Source: Gottfriedia acidiceleris
GTDB taxonomy: Bacteria > Bacillota > Bacilli > Bacillales > Bacillaceae_G
DNA: 64,000 nucleotides
Assembly (NCBI RefSeq): GCF_002128425.1
Contig: NZ_NESS01000004.1
Span: 62,001 to 126,000 of the forward strand
Reading direction: 5' to 3'
The position numbers were made by a program, and so were the translations under genes. The notes beneath the pieces were generated by a model that was not told the DNA's origin, did no database searches, and saw only the letters and a list, made by a program, of their open reading frames with translations. Of the stretch, positions 34,810 to 44,172 are shown in pieces (the first letter of the stretch is position 1; each line of letters opens with the position of its first letter).

Positions 34810-35515
34810 AATTTATACTTTTAGTATATTGAACTCCGACATCTAGTAATTCGCTTATAAACTCTTTCATGTTTCCTACTAGTACACCACCATGTCCAGT
34901 ACACATCACAATACTATCAAACTGATTTATTTTTTTTAGTCCCTCAAGAAAACAATCTAAATGTTCTTTTGAGACTCCACCATCTCTCAAATATTTTACC
35001 CACTCATTTCTAAGGTCATTTCCTTTAGAGACTAGTCCATCTTTTGATATAGGATCACCGAAGAAACATAAGAAATCACCTGTAAAAACAGTTTTTGATG
35101 GGCGATGATAAAAAACGACAGAACCTGGAGTATGGTATCCTACTAAAGCATAATCAAACTCCTTTCTCACTTCAAAAGCTTCCAGGTCATTACTGAACTG
35201 ATTTATATCGAGTGAATTAACTAAATCATTATCATTTGAATGAATAAACTTCTTAGCATTTTTAAATATAGCTGAACCCTCAATATGATCCGCATGCCCA
35301 TGTGTAGCTAAAAAGAGTTTCACATCTTCAGGGGTTTTACCTAGTTCAATTAAGGCATTTTCAAGATACTTTGAATGGATTTTTTTTCCTGAATCAATGA
35401 GAGTAACTCCTTTATCCTGAATAATAAAATAGCAATTATTATATGACTTCCATTCGGTATCCCATATAACTAATGCATATATGTTATCTACTACACGCTC
35501 AAAAGAAACTTCCAC
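34808..35515 (-). CDS. Metallo-beta-lactamase-fold hydrolase
   Basis: 235 residues. The metal-binding motif HGHADH is near residue 71-76 (ATHGHADHIEGSA), with further ligands in GYHTPGSVVFY and TGDFLCF and a late MCTGHGG. The fold covers glyoxalase II, lactonases and other hydrolases, and the substrate cannot be told. The start is GTG at 35513-35515 behind GGAGGT. It is transcribed alone; the following 280 bp to the permease gene hold only a divergent promoter region. Confidence 0.88.
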   Translation of the reverse strand: MEVSFERVVDNIYALVIWDTEWKSYNNCYFIIQDKGVTLIDSGKKIHSKYLENALIELGKTPEDVKLFLATHGHADHIEGSAIFKNAKKFIHSNDNDLVNSLDINQFSNDLEAFEVRKEFDYALVGYHTPGSVVFYHRPSKTVFTGDFLCFFGDPISKDGLVSKGNDLRNEWVKYLRDGGVSKEHLDCFLEGLKKINQFDSIVMCTGHGGVLVGNMKEFISELLDVGVQYTKSIN

Positions 35516-35797
35516 GACTTTACCTCCGACTATATCGATTCCATGATTTAATAAAAATCGGTCTTAAAAACCTACATTATAGTGTTCTATCTATACGACT
35601 AATAACCTTTTAACAATTTGTTATATAGTCTTAATGAATAAATATTTTGAAAGATTTATCATAACTAATAGGCCTTATCCACTATACCCAAAATACAAAA
35701 GACATAATTTTAACTTTTCAGAAAAAAGTAGATTAGAAAATTAATATGCTATAATCTTTCTAATTTTATAAATATAGTCCTGGAAGGAGCGTTTAAC

Positions 35798-37132
35798 GTG
35801 GAAAAAGAACTAAATTTAAAGAAAAATATTGGCTTTTTCGTATCAACGTCTTTAGTAATCGGTACAGTAATCGGTTCTGGAATCTTTATGAAGCCTGGGA
35901 TCGTACTGTCCTCAACTGCTAACTCTACTATGGCTCTTTTAGCGTGGATTATCGGTGGGGTTATTACACTAGCAAGTGGATTAACGATCGCTGAAGTAAG
36001 TGTAAAAATCCCAAGAACTGGTGGTTTATATGCTTACATAGAAGAGGTTTATGGTGAGAAGTGGGGATTTTTATGCGGTTGGGTACAAACCCTCGTTTAT
36101 GGACCAGCTGTTATGGGCGCACTTAGTCTTTATTTCGGCTCATTAATGGCAGATTTTTTCGGTTTTCATGGAAGTAGCAAAGTTATTGGTATTATCACGA
36201 TTATATTACTTGGTGGTCTAAATATACTAGGTACTCAACTTGGTGGATTTATTCAAACAATCTCAACTGCAGGAAAACTAGTTCCTATTATTTTAATTGC
36301 TGTTTTTGGTATTCTTCAAGGGGACGCATCAGTTTTTAATGCAGAGAGTGGTAGTTCTACTCAAGCAATTAGTATGGGAGCAGCAGTATTAGCGACTTTA
36401 TGGGCTTATGATGGTTGGATGAACGTAGGTTTTATGGCAGGAGAAATGAAGAATCCTTCAAAGACTCTTCCTAGAGCTATTATTTTTGGTATTGTTATTG
36501 TTATTTTAGCTTATCTTTCTGTTAATATCGCAATGTTACATGTTTTATCTGCAAGTAAAATTGTTGAATTAGGTCCTAATGCAGCTACTGCAGCAGCTTC
36601 TTCACTATTTGGTAGTATTGGTGGGAAAATTCTTGCGATTGGAATTTTAGTATCCATCTTTGGCTGTTTAAATGGCAAAATTCTAACATTCCCTAGGGTT
36701 ACATTTGCTATGGCAGAACGAAACTTCCTACCTGGTTCAAAAGTATTATCTAGTATTCATCCTAAATTTAATACTCCTGTAGCCTCAACAGTATTACAAA
36801 TTGTTTTGGCATTAGCAATGATGATATTCTGGAACCCAGATCGACTTTCTGATATGGCTATATTTGCAGTCTTCTTATTTTATGGACTAGCATTTAATGC
36901 AATCTTCATATTACGTAAACAAGATAAAGGTGGAAATAAATTATATAAAGTGCCTTTATATCCTTTCACTCCGATAGTGGCAATTTTAGGTACACTTTAC
37001 ATCGTTTGTAGTACGATCATAAATGCACCAATCGATGCACTTGTATCAATTGGTATTGCAATTGTTGGTTTACCTGTTTATTGGAAACTAAAGTCTACTA
37101 TTAAAAGTGATGAAGAATATAAAGCAAGTTGA
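35798..37132 (+). CDS. APC-superfamily amino acid permease (SteT/LAT-like)
   Basis: 444 residues with twelve predicted membrane helices. The first helix carries the substrate-binding glycine motif GTVIGSGIFMKPG, and the sequence continues with IPRTGGLYAYIEEVYGEKWGFL as in L-type exchangers such as B. subtilis SteT. The helix-6 region TLWAYDGWMNVGFMAGEMKNP also fits. The start is GTG behind AAGGAG. A TATAAT hexamer lies about 40 bp upstream. Serine/threonine exchange is the closest known activity, but specificity is not proven. Confidence 0.85.
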   Translation: MEKELNLKKNIGFFVSTSLVIGTVIGSGIFMKPGIVLSSTANSTMALLAWIIGGVITLASGLTIAEVSVKIPRTGGLYAYIEEVYGEKWGFLCGWVQTLVYGPAVMGALSLYFGSLMADFFGFHGSSKVIGIITIILLGGLNILGTQLGGFIQTISTAGKLVPIILIAVFGILQGDASVFNAESGSSTQAISMGAAVLATLWAYDGWMNVGFMAGEMKNPSKTLPRAIIFGIVIVILAYLSVNIAMLHVLSASKIVELGPNAATAAASSLFGSIGGKILAIGILVSIFGCLNGKILTFPRVTFAMAERNFLPGSKVLSSIHPKFNTPVASTVLQIVLALAMMIFWNPDRLSDMAIFAVFLFYGLAFNAIFILRKQDKGGNKLYKVPLYPFTPIVAILGTLYIVCSTIINAPIDALVSIGIAIVGLPVYWKLKSTIKSDEEYKAS

Positions 37133-37136
37133 TATG

Positions 37137-37183
37137 ATAAAAAGCAGGTAAAAGATTTTAATCTCTTTTACCTGCTTTTTTTG
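37137..37183. terminator. Bidirectional terminator between two permease genes
   Basis: AAGCAGGTAAAAGA pairs with TCTTTTACCTGCTT around a short T-rich loop. The plus strand continues with seven T, and the minus strand runs into several T as well. It separates the convergent permease genes. Confidence 0.88.
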
Positions 37184-37199
37184 CCTTTCCTGCCATAAA

Positions 37200-38501
37200 C
37201 TATTTATGTGCAAAAAATACTAATTGAACTAAAAATAATACTGCGAATAAATAAACAAACGGATGTACTTCTTTAAATTTACGTTTAACGATTTTCATGA
37301 TCGGATATGAAATAAAGCCTAATGCGATACCGTTTGCAATGCTTGATGTTAATGGCATGCTAACGATGACTAAAAATGCTGGGAATGCTTCTTCAAAATC
37401 GTCCCATTTAATCTCCGAAATACTTTTAATCATAAAACAACCAACAATAATTAAGCTAGGTGCTGTAATTGCGGCAACTTCTGATACAGAACCAATCATT
37501 GGGCTAAAAAATGCTGCGATTACAAATAGAACTACAACGGTTAATGATGTTAAACCGGTTTTTCCACCAGCACCAACACCAGCAGAGGATTCTACAGTTG
37601 CTGCAGTCGGACTTGTTCCTAACATTGCACCAACAATTGTTCCAATTGAATCAGCAGAGAATGCACTTCCTCCCTTTTCTAACTTACCATTTTTTATAAG
37701 ACCTGCTTGTTTAACGATTGCTAGTAAAGCTCCTGTTGTATCGAATAACATGACAAGTAAGAATGAGAAAATGACACTATAAAGTCCATATTCTATAATG
37801 TCTTTCACTGAATCAATTGGGTTGTATACTAAAATTCCTTTTGGTAAATGAGGCATAGCAACAAAACCATTTGCAAAATTTAACTGACCTGTAAAATATC
37901 CAATTAGACCTGTCGTAATCATCCCTAGAAATAACGCACCATTTAAGTTAAGTGCCATAAATACAATTGTTATTAGTAAACCGATCAATGTAAGTGCAAC
38001 TTTAGGGGAACTAAAATCACCAATTTGAACTAGATTAGTAGGGTGATCTGCGACAATACCCGATAAACGCAAACCAATAAATGTAATAAACAATCCAATT
38101 CCAGCAGCAATTGCATGCTTTAAGTTAGCAGGAATTGCTTGAATCAATTTTGTTCGGAAAGATGTTAAGGAAAGTAGTAAAAATAAAATTCCCGTAATAA
38201 AAACAGCCGAAAAACCTACTGAGTATGGGAGATTATGTCCCCCAATTACAGAATAAGTAAAATAGGCATTTAATCCCATTGCAGGCGCAATAACGATTGG
38301 ATAATTAGCTATTAATGACATCGTTAAAGTACCAATAATTGTTGCTAGAATAGTAGCTAAAAATGCCTGATTAAACGGTACACCTGCATCCTTTAAAATC
38401 ATTGGATTGACAATAATGATGTACGCCAAAGTTAAAAATGTAGTTAAACCAGCTAATACTTCAATTTTAACTGAAGTATTTCGTTCTTTAAGTTGAAACA
38501 T
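37200..38501 (-). CDS. pbuG: Purine permease, NCS2/AzgA family (PbuG/PbuO-like)
   Basis: 433 residues, with twelve or more membrane segments. The AzgA-type signatures are present: EVLAGLTTFLTLAYIIIVNP at the start, APAMGLNAYFTYSV, AGIGLFITFIGLR, and TVESSAGVGAGGKTGLTSL with the conserved glycines. PbuG and PbuO import hypoxanthine and guanine (PbuG) or related purines. The upstream guanine-type riboswitch strongly supports a guanine/hypoxanthine role. The gene symbol is the best match, but PbuO cannot be excluded. Confidence 0.85.
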   Translation of the reverse strand: MFQLKERNTSVKIEVLAGLTTFLTLAYIIIVNPMILKDAGVPFNQAFLATILATIIGTLTMSLIANYPIVIAPAMGLNAYFTYSVIGGHNLPYSVGFSAVFITGILFLLLSLTSFRTKLIQAIPANLKHAIAAGIGLFITFIGLRLSGIVADHPTNLVQIGDFSSPKVALTLIGLLITIVFMALNLNGALFLGMITTGLIGYFTGQLNFANGFVAMPHLPKGILVYNPIDSVKDIIEYGLYSVIFSFLLVMLFDTTGALLAIVKQAGLIKNGKLEKGGSAFSADSIGTIVGAMLGTSPTAATVESSAGVGAGGKTGLTSLTVVVLFVIAAFFSPMIGSVSEVAAITAPSLIIVGCFMIKSISEIKWDDFEEAFPAFLVIVSMPLTSSIANGIALGFISYPIMKIVKRKFKEVHPFVYLFAVLFLVQLVFFAHK

Positions 38502-38527
38502 ATGATGACTCCTTTATTATATTAAAA

Positions 38528-38571
38528 TAAAAAAACTGCCCGCTTTTCATGAGAAAAAGCAGGCAGTTTTA
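38528..38571 (-). terminator. Conditional terminator of the guanine riboswitch
   Basis: AAAACTGCCTGCTTTTTC pairs with GAAAAGCGGGCAGTTTT on the minus strand (one mismatch), followed by a T-rich tail. It lies between the aptamer and pbuG. Confidence 0.85.
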
Positions 38572-38604
38572 CATTGTAAAGAAAACAAAAATCCAGAGCT
38601 CTTC

Positions 38605-38671
38605 CTCATAGTCTAGCAGTTTACGGGCGCTAGGTAGAAACTCTTGAACCTTATTTTCAAGTTTATATGAG
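38605..38671 (-). promoter_or_regulatory. Guanine-type purine riboswitch aptamer
   Basis: The minus strand carries P1 CTCATA/TATGAG, the J1/2-P2 region, GAGTTTCTACC, the P3 loop CCGTAAA and GACTATGAG. The C in GACTATG (J3/1) marks the guanine/hypoxanthine class; adenine-type aptamers have GATTATG. Confidence 0.93.
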
Positions 38672-38693
38672 AAAATATTAATATATTTTTTCT

Positions 38694-38722
38694 ATCATAC
38701 GACCTGCCTTAAAGTCTGTCAA
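38694..38722 (-). promoter_or_regulatory. Promoter of the riboswitch-pbuG transcript
   Basis: A perfect TTGACA (38717-38722) and TATGAT (38694-38699) are 17 bp apart on the minus strand, about 25 bp before the aptamer. Confidence 0.75.
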
Positions 38723-38851
38723 TAAAAAACATTTTTGTTATATAATTTAGAAAATAATATAATAAATGTGGATAAAATAGTAGGTATTCTCAATAAAAAG
38801 CTATATATGTTATTCTGAAAGTATAATTTAGAATTTAAGGGGTTGTTTAAC

Positions 38852-39559
38852 ATTCGTTTAAATAAATTTATTAGTGAATCCGGAAAGGCTTCGAGACGTG
38901 GAGCGGATAAGTTAATTAGTGAAGGACGCGTAAAATTAAATGGTAGAGTAGCAAAAGTCGGCGATCAAGTTGAACCTGGTGATGAAGTAATTGTAAATGG
39001 TGAACATATTAGACTAGCTCGAAATCATGTTTATATAGCCCTTAACAAGCCAGTTGGTATAACAAGTACTACTGAAAAAGGTGTTAAAGGGAATATTGTT
39101 GATCTCGTAAACCATCCATTACGTATCTTTAATATTGGAAGATTGGATAAGGATTCTGAAGGTTTGATTCTCCTTACAAATGATGGCGATATTGTAAATG
39201 AAATTTTACGAGCTGAAAATAGGCATGAAAAAGAATATATTGTATCAGTAGATAAACCAATAACGCCTGACTTTTTAACAAAAATGTCTGAAGGGGTAAA
39301 AATATTAGGTACGAAAACATTACCATGTGAAGTTAAACAGCTTTCAAAATTTGATTTCCAAATCATTTTAACACAAGGTTTAAATCGTCAAATTCGCCGT
39401 ATGTGTGAAGCGCTTGGATATGAAGTCTATCGATTACAAAGAACCCGAATTATGAATATTCATCTAGGCAATCTGCCAATAGGTCAATGGAGAGACTTAT
39501 CTAAGAAAGAAAAAACTCAGTTATTTAGAGAATTAAATTACGAACCAAATGAATGGTGA
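38852..39559 (+). CDS. rluF: 23S rRNA pseudouridine synthase, RluF-like
   Basis: 235 residues. An S4 RNA-binding domain ([20 protein letters not shown]) precedes the RsuA-type catalytic domain with the active-site aspartate in [19 protein letters not shown] and the [18 protein letters not shown] motif. RluF modifies U2604 of 23S rRNA. The only well-spaced start behind AAGGGG is an ATT at 38852-38854, nine bases downstream, which gives the family start M-R-L-N-K-F-I. A TTG at 38843 abuts the ribosome site. ATT starts are rare. Confidence 0.85.
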   Translation: MRLNKFISESGKASRRGADKLISEGRVKLNGRVAKVGDQVEPGDEVIVNGEHIRLARNHVYIALNKPVGITSTTEKGVKGNIVDLVNHPLRIFNIGRLDKDSEGLILLTNDGDIVNEILRAENRHEKEYIVSVDKPITPDFLTKMSEGVKILGTKTLPCEVKQLSKFDFQIILTQGLNRQIRRMCEALGYEVYRLQRTRIMNIHLGNLPIGQWRDLSKKEKTQLFRELNYEPNEW

Positions 39560-39565
39560 ACTTTA

Positions 39566-39607
39566 AAAAAGACTGATTCAAATAAATTGAAATTATTCTT
39601 TTTTTAC
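39566..39607 (+). terminator. Weak terminator-like hairpin after rluF
   Basis: ATTCAA pairs with TTGAAT-like sequence (TTGAAA) around a short loop and is followed by a T-rich run. The stem is short and the support is modest. Confidence 0.35.
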
Positions 39608-39650
39608 TCAGTAAAGAGTATGCATATATTTGTATGACTTATTTCCCCAC

Positions 39651-39696
39651 AAAAAAAAAAGAATCTACTATTAAGTAATATTTAATAGTAGTTTCT
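39651..39696 (-). terminator. Terminator of the Vpr-like protease gene
   Basis: On the minus strand GAAACTACTATTAA pairs with TTAATAGTAGATTC around a seven-base loop, followed by ten T. It begins 14 bp after the stop codon. Confidence 0.9.
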
Positions 39697-39709
39697 TTGG
39701 GATTTAAGA

Positions 39710-42700
39710 TTATAAGCCTAATTGACTCTTAATTGTTTCTAACGTTTGGTTTTTATAGATTGTTTTTGGTGTTGGCGCATTTTGCACAGATGGATTTTGT
39801 TGTAAATAATTTTTCTCTACTAATGCAAAATCTTTTCTGTCTACAGTTCCATCAAAGTTAATATCAGCGCTTCGTTTGTTTGTGCCCCAATATGTTTGAA
39901 TGTAAAGTGCATCTTGAATATCGATTACATCGTCCTGATTAACATCTCCACCAATTAAGTTAATGTTTGTTGATTGCGATTTTCCGTATAATTCACCTTT
40001 ATATTCAAAACCGAATTTCTCTGTTTTCTTCGTAATAAAATGTCCTGGTACATTCACTTCAAATGTGTATGCCTCTTTGCTTAGAGGTAGGGGTTCAATC
40101 TCAAATCGCCCACCACTTCTAATTAAATTAGTAGCATCTAGATTATAGGCCCCATCTGTTACTTTCATTATTGCGCCTACTTTTGTCCAGTCACGGTATC
40201 CAGTATATGATTGACCTTCAACTAGGTACCCCTCTGGTGAAATATAACCTTGCACATAATTAAATCTTGGTTTTAACTGGAATCGATTACCTGCGTTTAA
40301 TAGCTTCACTGATTGACCATTAGCATCAACTATATTAGCAGATGGGTTAATATAACCTATTGGATAGAAAATTTGATCCTGTACTTTTACTTTTACATTT
40401 ACGATTTCTGCACGGTCAAATACCATTCCTTCTTTAAAGGCTACTTTAATCTTATTACCAGTTACTTGAATGGATGCATTATCCTTGAATTTATCCGTTA
40501 AAGCAGCATCAACAAGATTAACATAAGGAATCCCCACAGTTTGAGCATCATCAAAATTCCAAGTAGCTTCTTTTACACCTTGTAAGTTATCTAATACTAA
40601 AGATGCAGAAAGAATGTCACCTGATCTAGCTAGTTCTACATTATGTTTAGCGTATGCAACTGGTGTACCTTCTTTAACAAAATAGTATTCCTTCCAGTTT
40701 GCTTGATTTCCTGCAGCATCGTAACCAATTAAGTTAAATGGTAATACTGGAACTGTATCAACCATTTCTACTTCATCAATCCACTTGCCGTTTTTGTCCA
40801 TTTTAATTGGTCCATTTGGAAAAGGAGCACCATACGTATAGACTGCAAAATTCGATGTTTCGTCTAAATCAATACCAGCCTTCTGCATTTCTGTTAAAGC
40901 GTCATCCTTAATTTCCATTTCAAATGGAACTGTCTTTTGTCCAGGTTTATACTCAATAAACGGTGAATCCCCATCTAATGAACTTTTTACTTTAGGTGTA
41001 TCGATATCAATAAATACATTGTCAAAGTATATTTTTTGTTTTCCATTAGGTAAAGTAGTAACGTATTTTAATTTGTAGTGTCCAGGTTTAGCAATCGTTG
41101 TTTCTTCAGAAATAGGATTTTTTTTATCTCCAGTAAACTTGTTATATTCCCCACCAAACGCTTGAAGGAAGTAGTCTTTGTCCGTTGGTCTTCCCTCTAA
41201 ATTAAGAGTACCGACTAAGCCTAAATCTTCATTTGTTTTTCCATCTTGTAAAATTACATCTAGTGTATTAATTGGTGAACCTAAGTTGAATTTTAACAAG
41301 GCCGTGGTGTTACGATAGCCGTCATACGCATGATTATAATAAGATGGTGTAATAGCAGGCGTTAGTAAATCAAGCATATCAAAGCCTTCATCTGATTTTT
41401 TGAAACTAAATGGTATGCGGTATTGTTCTGTTTTATCTTCGCTATTTGTAATTAAAACATAGCCTTCATAAAAACCTTTTTTCGCTGTAGATGGAACGGT
41501 TAAGCTTGCTTTTACTGTTTTAACTGTGTTCTTGTTCACTTTAAATGAATTACTTATATCTAGAACCACTCCGTTCTCTTGTAATCCATTCTTTCCATTT
41601 GCATTATCTACTACTTTTACATCATATGTTTTCTTTTTATTGCTATTATTTGTAAACTCAATGTCTTTCTTCACTTTTACTTGTGAATCAGCTTTAACCA
41701 CTTGTTTACCGAAACTTAACCCACCTGTTTCATTCTCTGCTTTTAATAATTGGTTGCCGACTGGGATTAATGTTTCATCTTGTACTTTAATTTCTGTTTG
41801 AGTGTGAAGAGCTTGATAAGGATCTACACGACCTGCTCCTACTTCAAAAACGCTATAGTCTCCATTAAGTTGATCAGCAGTGTTCATTAGAATTGACTTA
41901 ATATCTGTCGGCTCAAGGTTTGGATTCTGTCCGATTAATAATGCCGCCACACCAGCTGCAAATGGTGATGCCATAGACGTTCCATCCATTCTTTGGTATG
42001 CATATCTATAGTCTTCTGGTGTTTCATGATTTGCAATATAAGAAGGAACTGTAGATAGAACACTTACACCAGGTGCAGTAATCTCTGGCTTCATTTGGAA
42101 GTTACCATTAACTGGGCCTCTTGAACTGAAGTCAGCTAATTTATCTCCCTCAGTTAAGATTTCCTTTAGATTAGAAAATGTAAATGTTGTATTTCCATTT
42201 GCAATTTTTTCTTTTAATTCTTCTCCTGCTTTCATTGTCATTGAGAATGCAGGAATATATTCCATTGATTCACCTAAGTTATATCCAACATGACCATCGA
42301 CATTGTTGTACATAATGACAGCTTTTGCTCCACTTTGCTTTGCAAACTTCACTTTATCTACTAGAGCAAAATTTCCACGGTGAACGAAAGCAATTTTTCC
42401 TGCAACATTTTTATTCTTGTAATCATCTAATGTCCCTAAACCAACATCTACTAGTTCAAGAGATTTTCCTTCTAAACTATTAAAACTATCAGCGAAGCTT
42501 CTAGCCATACTAACGAGATCCGTTGACCATCCACCTGCCACTTTTCCATTAAATGTTGTAATTGAAGTTGGGACATCACTAGCTCCAACTGTTAGAGCAA
42601 ATGCTGCTGTACCTGGTGAGCCTAAAGTGTAAGCATTAGGTCCACTGTTTCCTGCTGAAACTACAGCTGTTACTCCATTTAATACTGCATAATTTATTGC

Positions 42701-43768
42701 CGTGCTCGTTGGATAATATGGATCATTAATAGCTGCGCCTAATGAAAGGTTAATAACATCCATTCCATCTTGAACTGCTTTATCAATCCCCGCAATTACA
42801 TTTTCAGTAGATCCACTTCCGTATGGACCTAACACGCGGTACATATATAAATCAGCGTCAGGTGCAACACCTTCTACCGACACTCCACTTTCACCTTTAT
42901 TTTGACCCACAATTGTCCCTGATACATGTGTACCATGCTCAGTATAATAAGTACCATTACCATTACTTTCAGGTTGGTTTGATGCCTGCCAGTCTTTGTA
43001 AGTAGCTTCCATTGGATCATTATCATTATTTACAAAATCGTATCCGCCTTTAAAAGCGTCTTTTAAATCAGGGTGGTTATAGTCAATACCAGTATCTAGA
43101 ACCCCTACTTTAACACCTTTACCTGTTATTCCTCCTTTATGTAGCTTGTCCACGTTTAAATAAGGAATACTATCTACTGATGTAGTTGTTTTTCTTGCAA
43201 CATCTGTTGGAACATCTTCTTTAATTGGATCAATATTAAAAGTTACATCTTTATAAATCGTTTTAACAGCATCTGATTTTAAAAGTTCTTTTACTTGATT
43301 TGCAGGAAGTGTAATCGCTGCACCATTAAATGCTGTTTTATATGTTTTTGTAATAAAAGGAGCGTTTTTCTTTTCCTTAGCCTTAACGAACTTTCCTACA
43401 TCTTCTTTAAAAACCTTGTGCTCTTTGTCAACTTGTGCTTGTGCTGATTTTTTTGTTAATGACTTTCCATCAACCGCTGCTTCTATTACTGCAACATTAC
43501 TTGGATCCGAGTTGAACTGAACAATTACAGAAATATCTTTATCAGAATTCAGTTCACCTTCCCCGAAGCCTTGAAGTCCTTCTTGATTGTTTAGTTCTAA
43601 TTTTTTTAATGCTTCTCTTTGCTCTGGTGTAATTGAAGTTAAAATATCTTCTGCTTTAGAAGTTGCCGCTTTTGCTGTTAAGTATGATCTTGCACTGAAA
43701 GGTGAAATAAGCAGACTCGTTGAAAGGGCAAGTACTGCCGAGTGCTTTGCTAATGTTGTTACCTTCAT
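39710..43768 (-). CDS. Large secreted subtilisin-family protease, Vpr-like, with PA insert and dockerin-like tail
   Basis: 1352 residues from the ATG at 43766-43768. A signal peptide is followed by an I9-type propeptide (about 85-180) and an S8 domain. The catalytic residues are Asp near 225 (VLDTGIDYNHPDL), His near 278 (EHGTHVSG), oxyanion Asn near 374 (SAGNSGP) and Ser near 598 (DGTSMASP). A PA domain is inserted near 440-530. Beta-rich domains fill about 700-1250, and the tail has two calcium loops, DVNQDDVIDIQD and DINFDGTVDRKD, as in dockerin type I repeats. It is much longer than B. subtilis Vpr (about 806). GGGGGA precedes the start; an ATG at 43777 is an alternative. Confidence 0.85.
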   Translation of the reverse strand: MKVTTLAKHSAVLALSTSLLISPFSARSYLTAKAATSKAEDILTSITPEQREALKKLELNNQEGLQGFGEGELNSDKDISVIVQFNSDPSNVAVIEAAVDGKSLTKKSAQAQVDKEHKVFKEDVGKFVKAKEKKNAPFITKTYKTAFNGAAITLPANQVKELLKSDAVKTIYKDVTFNIDPIKEDVPTDVARKTTTSVDSIPYLNVDKLHKGGITGKGVKVGVLDTGIDYNHPDLKDAFKGGYDFVNNDNDPMEATYKDWQASNQPESNGNGTYYTEHGTHVSGTIVGQNKGESGVSVEGVAPDADLYMYRVLGPYGSGSTENVIAGIDKAVQDGMDVINLSLGAAINDPYYPTSTAINYAVLNGVTAVVSAGNSGPNAYTLGSPGTAAFALTVGASDVPTSITTFNGKVAGGWSTDLVSMARSFADSFNSLEGKSLELVDVGLGTLDDYKNKNVAGKIAFVHRGNFALVDKVKFAKQSGAKAVIMYNNVDGHVGYNLGESMEYIPAFSMTMKAGEELKEKIANGNTTFTFSNLKEILTEGDKLADFSSRGPVNGNFQMKPEITAPGVSVLSTVPSYIANHETPEDYRYAYQRMDGTSMASPFAAGVAALLIGQNPNLEPTDIKSILMNTADQLNGDYSVFEVGAGRVDPYQALHTQTEIKVQDETLIPVGNQLLKAENETGGLSFGKQVVKADSQVKVKKDIEFTNNSNKKKTYDVKVVDNANGKNGLQENGVVLDISNSFKVNKNTVKTVKASLTVPSTAKKGFYEGYVLITNSEDKTEQYRIPFSFKKSDEGFDMLDLLTPAITPSYYNHAYDGYRNTTALLKFNLGSPINTLDVILQDGKTNEDLGLVGTLNLEGRPTDKDYFLQAFGGEYNKFTGDKKNPISEETTIAKPGHYKLKYVTTLPNGKQKIYFDNVFIDIDTPKVKSSLDGDSPFIEYKPGQKTVPFEMEIKDDALTEMQKAGIDLDETSNFAVYTYGAPFPNGPIKMDKNGKWIDEVEMVDTVPVLPFNLIGYDAAGNQANWKEYYFVKEGTPVAYAKHNVELARSGDILSASLVLDNLQGVKEATWNFDDAQTVGIPYVNLVDAALTDKFKDNASIQVTGNKIKVAFKEGMVFDRAEIVNVKVKVQDQIFYPIGYINPSANIVDANGQSVKLLNAGNRFQLKPRFNYVQGYISPEGYLVEGQSYTGYRDWTKVGAIMKVTDGAYNLDATNLIRSGGRFEIEPLPLSKEAYTFEVNVPGHFITKKTEKFGFEYKGELYGKSQSTNINLIGGDVNQDDVIDIQDALYIQTYWGTNKRSADINFDGTVDRKDFALVEKNYLQQNPSVQNAPTPKTIYKNQTLETIKSQLGL

Positions 43769-43850
43769 AAACTTCATCCCCCATTTTTCTCTGTATAGTT
43801 AAAAAATTCTTACTATTTCAATAGTAATAGCATTTAGGGAAAAAGCATAT

Positions 43851-43983
43851 TGTGTTATTTTTAATCGAAATTCCGGTCATTTTGTAGGATATTTTTACTA
43901 AAAAGTATTGAAAAATGAAAGGAAATTTCATTAAATATTAAAAAAGCATGAAATTTTGCTGGAAAATTTGTGTTATTTTTAAT
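43851..43983. repeat. 15-bp direct repeat between the protease and regulator genes
   Basis: TGTGTTATTTTTAAT occurs at 43851-43865 and again at 43969-43983, 118 bp apart in the same orientation. Between them lies ATGAAAGGAAATTTCAT, a small inverted repeat at about 43915-43931. They may be regulator sites in the divergent intergenic region, but AT-rich chance repeats are possible. Confidence 0.35.
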
Positions 43984-43998
43984 TTAAATTGAAAGTAT

Positions 43999-44027
43999 TT
44001 GACTTTAAAAATTTCTAGTTATAATAA
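43999..44027 (+). promoter_or_regulatory. Likely promoter of the PlcR-like regulator gene
   Basis: TTGACT (43999-44004) and TAATAA (44022-44027) are 17 bp apart. Downstream, TTTGCG at 44072-44077 and CGCAAA at 44092-44097 form an inverted repeat and CGCAAA recurs at 44123-44128, which could be operator arms. Confidence 0.5.
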
Positions 44028-44172
44028 ATTAATAGGTATTTCAAAGTCTTTGTACTTTCTAGTTTCTTAGATTTGCGTTGCAATAGACATTCGCAAATTG
44101 TAGGAATGTAATCTTGCACTGACGCAAAAAACTTCATAGTTAATCATCTGGAATTAGAAAAGGAGAAAACAT

